From positions 18,807,001 through 18,871,000 of the forward strand of contig NC_092568.1 of the NCBI RefSeq assembly GCF_037975245.1: a stretch of DNA of 64,000 bases, given 5' to 3'. The stretch comes from Apostichopus japonicus. Taxonomy: Eukaryota > Echinodermata > Holothuroidea > Aspidochirotida > Stichopodidae. The stretch's first letter is position 1, and each line of letters opens with the position of its first letter. Below the pieces are notes generated by a model. It saw nothing but the letters and a program-made list of their open reading frames with translations. It ran no database searches and was not told the DNA's origin. Below, in pieces: positions 60,845 through 64,000 of this stretch. The position numbers were made by a program, and so were the translations under genes.

Positions 60845-60985
60845 CGTACTTCCTAACCCCTAACCCTATTCCCTACTTCCTTACCCTAAGTCCCTAACCC
60901 CTAACCATATTCCCTACTTTCTAAGCCTAATTCCTAACCCCTAAACCTACTCCTTAACCCTACTTTCTAACCCCTAACCTTATTC
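60845..60985 (-). repeat. Degenerate telomere-like (CCCTAA-related) tract
   Basis: About nine variants of CCCTAACC alternate with TATTCCCTACTT and CTAA. The pure hexamer is not maintained, so this is an interstitial, diverged or unrelated minisatellite. Confidence 0.6.
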
Positions 60986-61059
60986 TGCCGATTCGAAGGA
61001 AGCTTTCCCATTCATATGGTACGGATTCTAAAGTTAGGCCATATTGGTAGGTAATTGAA

Positions 61060-62145
61060 CCTTTGTGTATGCATACATGGCCGATTACAGCCAAATTGCA
61101 TAACCTAAACATATTTATGCCGGACCAAACATACTGGATTTTCATAGATGCGACCCTTGGCTCCCCAAGAGGATACATTTTGACCCCCTCATTGCCGTCC
61201 GTATCCCCAAAGAGAGCCAAATTCTCTCGATAGTGGTAATATTCGTATAAATCAAGACCGGCGGCCGATTACATAACCTAAACATATTTATGCCGGACCA
61301 AACATACTGGATTTTGATAGATACAACCTCTGGCTCCCTAACAGAATACATTTTGACCCCCTCATTGCCGTCCTTATGCCCAAAGAGGGCCCTATCTCTG
61401 GATAGTCGTAATATCAGTATTGCACTAAGACTGGCTAATTACAGTCAAAGTGCATTAACTGAACATATTTATGCCGGACCAAACATACTGGATTTTATAG
61501 ATACGACCTCTGGCCCCGTACCAGGAATGATTTCGACCCCCTCATTGCCGTCCGTATACCCAAAGAGGGCGCTTTTCTCTCGATAGTCGTAATATCAGTA
61601 TTGTACTAAAACTGGCTTATTACAGTCAAATTGCATTAACTGAACAAAGTTATGCCGGACCAAACATACTGGATTTTCATTGATACTCTCCATGGCCCCG
61701 TATCAGGAATGATTTTGACCCCCTCATTGCCGTCCGTATGCCCAAAGAGGGCCATATTCTCTCGATAGTCGTAATATCAGTATTGAACTAAGACTGGCTA
61801 GTTACAGTCAAATTGCATAGACTGAACATATTTATGCCGGACCAAACATACTGGATTTTGATAAATACGACCTCTGGCTCCCTAACAGAATACATATTGA
61901 CCCCCTCATTCCGTCCGTATGCCCAAAGAGGGCGCTTTTCTCTCGATAGTCGTAATATCAGTATTGTACTAAGACTGGCTAATCACAGTCAAATTGCATT
62001 AACTGAACATATTTATGACGGACCAAACATACTGGATTTTCATTGATACTCTCCATGGCCCCGTATCAGGAATGATTTTGACCCCCTCATTGCCGTCCGT
62101 ATGCCCAAAGAGGGCCTTATTTTCTCGATAGTCGTAATATCATAT
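61060..62145 (+). repeat. ~180-bp tandem repeat, six copies
   Basis: CCGGACCAAACATACTGGAT recurs at about 61120, 61298, 61475, 61658, 61837 and 62019 (with one A/C change). Each copy continues with GACCCCCTCATTGCCGTCCG and CCCAAAGAGGGC and ends TCGATAGTCGTAATATCA. Open frames across it are repeat translations. Confidence 0.95.
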
Positions 62146-62149
62146 ACCA

Positions 62150-62597
62150 TTTGTGGACGAGTTCATCAAACGGCAGAGCCTGGCAACAATCAGCAGATCG
62201 GGCATTACAAATCTGAGAACACCCTTTATGACAGGTAACCCATCAGCGAGTTTGTTTTCCGCGCCACGTGACAAACAGGGTTGCCCGCCCAACTGTGACA
62301 CTTGCAAAATCGCTGTAAAGAAGAATAACTGTTTCGCAAAAAAACTGTGTCTACAAGATTAAATGCAATCTTTGCTCGTCCATATACATCGGCGAAACGG
62401 GTTGTACCATTGGAACGAGAATAAAAGAACATCTACAAACTCACAATATAAATCCGAAATCTGAAGAAAACATCAATTGGCAAATCCTACATCGCAACTT
62501 ACCCAATACCAGTGAAAGAAAAATAATCGAAGCCCTTACCATTAAAGCCAGTAATAACTTAATGAATGGCTGTGCTGGACGTCAATTGGATATTTAA
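62150..62597 (+). pseudogene. Penelope-like retroelement, C-terminal GIY-YIG fragment
   Basis: The plus strand reads SLFSAPRDKQGCPPNCDTC, then after a frameshift at ~62340 (run of A) CNLCSSIYIGETGCTIGTRI, KEHLQTHN, NTSERKIIEALTIK and a stop at ~62597. The Cys-rich linker followed by YIGET and a terminal (E/R)-x-x-IEALTI helix is the Penelope-like GIY-YIG arrangement. The RT domain is absent; the fragment starts where the 180-bp array ends. Confidence 0.85.
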
Positions 62598-62725
62598 GCT
62601 TTTCGCCTCTTGCCGGTCCGTCTGTGCGCTCCGAATACAGTTTGTTCGCTGGGGCGTTTCAGCTCAGGGGAATTGGTTGTAAAGTTTTTACTTATATACA
62701 CGGAGTCGGTAGTTTGCATCTCATT

Positions 62726-62764
62726 CCTTGATAAAGCCTTAACCGGCGAAATGTTGAAACATAG
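62726..62764 (+). ncRNA. Degenerate hammerhead-ribozyme-like motif
   Basis: TTGATAA (62728-62734), a short GCC/GGC stem with loop TTAACC, GAAA (62748-62751) and the minimal hairpin ATGTT-GA-AACAT follow hammerhead core order. Relative to consensus CUGANGA the core has U at position 3 and A at position 8, a paired change. Stem I pairing is weak. Penelope-like elements are known to carry hammerhead motifs. Activity is doubtful. Confidence 0.35.
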
Positions 62765-62924
62765 AGCTTTGTTTAATTTCTTACTGTGCTTGTTGAAGTC
62801 TCGGGGATCAGCCCCTCTCCATAAATATAACTCATGCTGAAATTTGAAGCTTTATGGCATTCCACCTATAATTCAAACTATTTTAGCTATTTACTATATG
62901 TTTTTCGGGTTAAACTAAACCGGG

Positions 62925-63218
62925 TTACTCTTGGTTTGTAGTAGAGGAACGTTCACGTTGATGTCTTTTCAAGTTTCCTAAAGTGCTCGCAATCTTTGAG
63001 AATTTCTCTGGACTGTAGCCTTCCTCTTCCGTTTGCTTTTGTGTAGCCACTGAGCCGTCGGTGGTCTTGTCAGAGCTCCGCGGGCTTTCTTTGTACTGAT
63101 ATTTCTGAATATTTCTTTTAGTTCCGGATCGCTGTCGTCCTTCCTTGGTCTCATAGCCCTGCAAGTTGCCTGGCTCTGTGTCATGGGATCTCACAGGCCT
63201 CTGTGATAACGAAGTAAC
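62925..63218 (-). CDS. Last coding exon of an unidentified minus-strand gene (partial)
   Basis: The acceptor TTTCATCGAAACAG lies just upstream of 63218. The frame VTSLSQRPVRSHDTEPGN runs about 97 codons to TAA at 62927..62925. The product is highly charged and Ser/Thr/Gln-rich (KEGRQRSGTKRN, SDKTTDGSVATQKQTEEEG), like a disordered C-terminus. A second frame from ATG at 63184 (KDDSDPELKEIFRNISTKK) is also open for 68 codons, so the frame is uncertain. Upstream exons would lie beyond the window's right end. Confidence 0.35.
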   Translation of the reverse strand, partial: VTSLSQRPVRSHDTEPGNLQGYETKEGRQRSGTKRNIQKYQYKESPRSSDKTTDGSVATQKQTEEEGYSPEKFSKIASTLGNLKRHQRERSSTTNQE

Positions 63219-63221
63219 CTG

Positions 63222-64000
63222 TTTCGATGAAATGGAGAAATGGTGACGTATAATTGCCAACACTGACAACACGTGATATATCAAATATATATTTTTTTTT
63301 TTGTAATGGATAATGGAATATGTGGTAGTACCGTCACCTAGGATGAAACCAAAATCAAAGATAAATTGGCTTATCTGGGAGGTGGACACGGGCTGGGGGG
63401 GGGGGGGGATTCTGTACATCCCCTACTCCTAACATCAGCCCGTGTAAACTCCGTAGAAATGGCAGTTGCTCTCCAGCTTTTAAAGTCCATAATAAAATCA
63501 TGCATCCCCTTGTTTTTCACCCCAAACAAATGAGGAAAACGCATAACCCGCACAAATGCAAACCCCTACACACACCCACACATCTACCGACCGACCCCCC
63601 CCCCCTTCACACAATAACATAGAACAATGAATAATGTTGACAAAAGTCAAAACGTTTCGAATGGAGTCATCTTACCGAAGTTGTTGAGGATATGTTTCGG
63701 TCGGCGTGAGGATGATGGTAAACAAATTTGATCTAAACAAAACGAAGAACATAGGCGCAGTCAATAAATAATTAAAAGTGATTGATGCACTTATTGTTTT
63801 TGTTAAGGTACATAATACAAGATTAAATTCAACTGTTGTTAAAAATTAAGGGAAAGGTTAAACAAATTCTAATATATTTAGCCAACGCATTTGCCAAAGT
63901 CATATTTGTATGTCTTGTTACTGCTAGCCATAGCTGGTATAAATTACGGAGGAAAAGTGGCTATATTCATTGTTTTCCATTGAATGTGTCTTTCACCGTG
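63222..64000. other. No gene found
   Basis: Contains poly-T (63291-63302), poly-G (63395-63409) and poly-C (63596-63606) runs. No exon is supported beyond possible intron sequence of the minus-strand gene. Confidence 0.4.

Noticed and set aside
61290-62046. Plus-strand frames of 77-98 codons with GPNILDF-type repeats
   Set aside because: They follow the 180-bp tandem repeat period and carry no independent coding evidence.

Overview
This is eukaryotic nuclear DNA from a marine invertebrate. Genes have short exons with GT-AG introns, intergenic DNA is AT-rich, and there is a dense, mostly decayed load of invertebrate transposons (Penelope-like, LINE, Gypsy-type LTR, tRNA-SINE, foldback/TIR elements). 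A short-chain collagen C4-type gene, a CaRF-like/MULE fossil and a sterol-hydroxylase-type P450 together point to an echinoderm or close relative; that placement is inference. No bacterial-type operon, tRNA gene, rRNA gene or CRISPR array was seen.

Layout. 1-2.8 kb: unannotated DNA with a four-copy ~295-bp tandem repeat. 2.807-10.545 kb: a giant foldback element with 7-8 bp target duplications. Each arm holds about a dozen ~180-bp units in mirror orientation, and the loop contains a PIF/Harbinger-type MITE and another tandem array. 11.06-19.10 kb: an interval bounded by short inverted repeats and TTAA on both sides. It holds a tentative minus-strand spliced gene, a Penelope-like remnant and a 1,201-bp element with a perfect 8-bp target duplication and an internal 84-bp satellite. 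20.7-21.65 kb: a Penelope-like GIY-YIG remnant (minus strand) whose end merges into an AACGTT-rich tandem repeat. 22.7-27.45 kb: exons of a short-chain collagen (C4-type) gene on the plus strand. 29.1-30.5 kb: a broken CaRF-like/MULE-domain reading frame. 31.215-33.679 kb: a second foldback element, followed by minisatellites. 35.1-36.4 kb: 5' LTR, primer-binding site and broken gag of an LTR retrotransposon.

36.725-53.326 kb: the main gene, a complete 13-exon cytochrome P450 resembling cholesterol 24-hydroxylase (CYP46A1). All intron phases agree and the conceptual protein is 505 aa. Its introns hold a relic duplicate of exon 2, a SINE, a ~42-bp minisatellite that reaches the exon 3 acceptor, a triplicated exon 6/donor junction and a 1.97-kb LINE insertion with a snap-back palindrome. 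Downstream are a near-identical ~545-bp triplication, a diverged copy of the P450 5' flank and intron 1 sequence (58.7-60.4 kb), telomere-like and 180-bp tandem repeats, and another Penelope-like GIY-YIG remnant with a hammerhead-like motif. The right edge carries the last exon of an unidentified minus-strand gene.

The host genes do not form a pathway together: they are independent loci in repeat-rich DNA. The P450 would act on sterols at the ER membrane, and the collagen would be an extracellular or membrane-anchored matrix protein. The strongest unexplained structures are the two foldback elements, the 14.55-kb satellite-bearing element, and the repeat/splice-site relationships inside the P450 gene.
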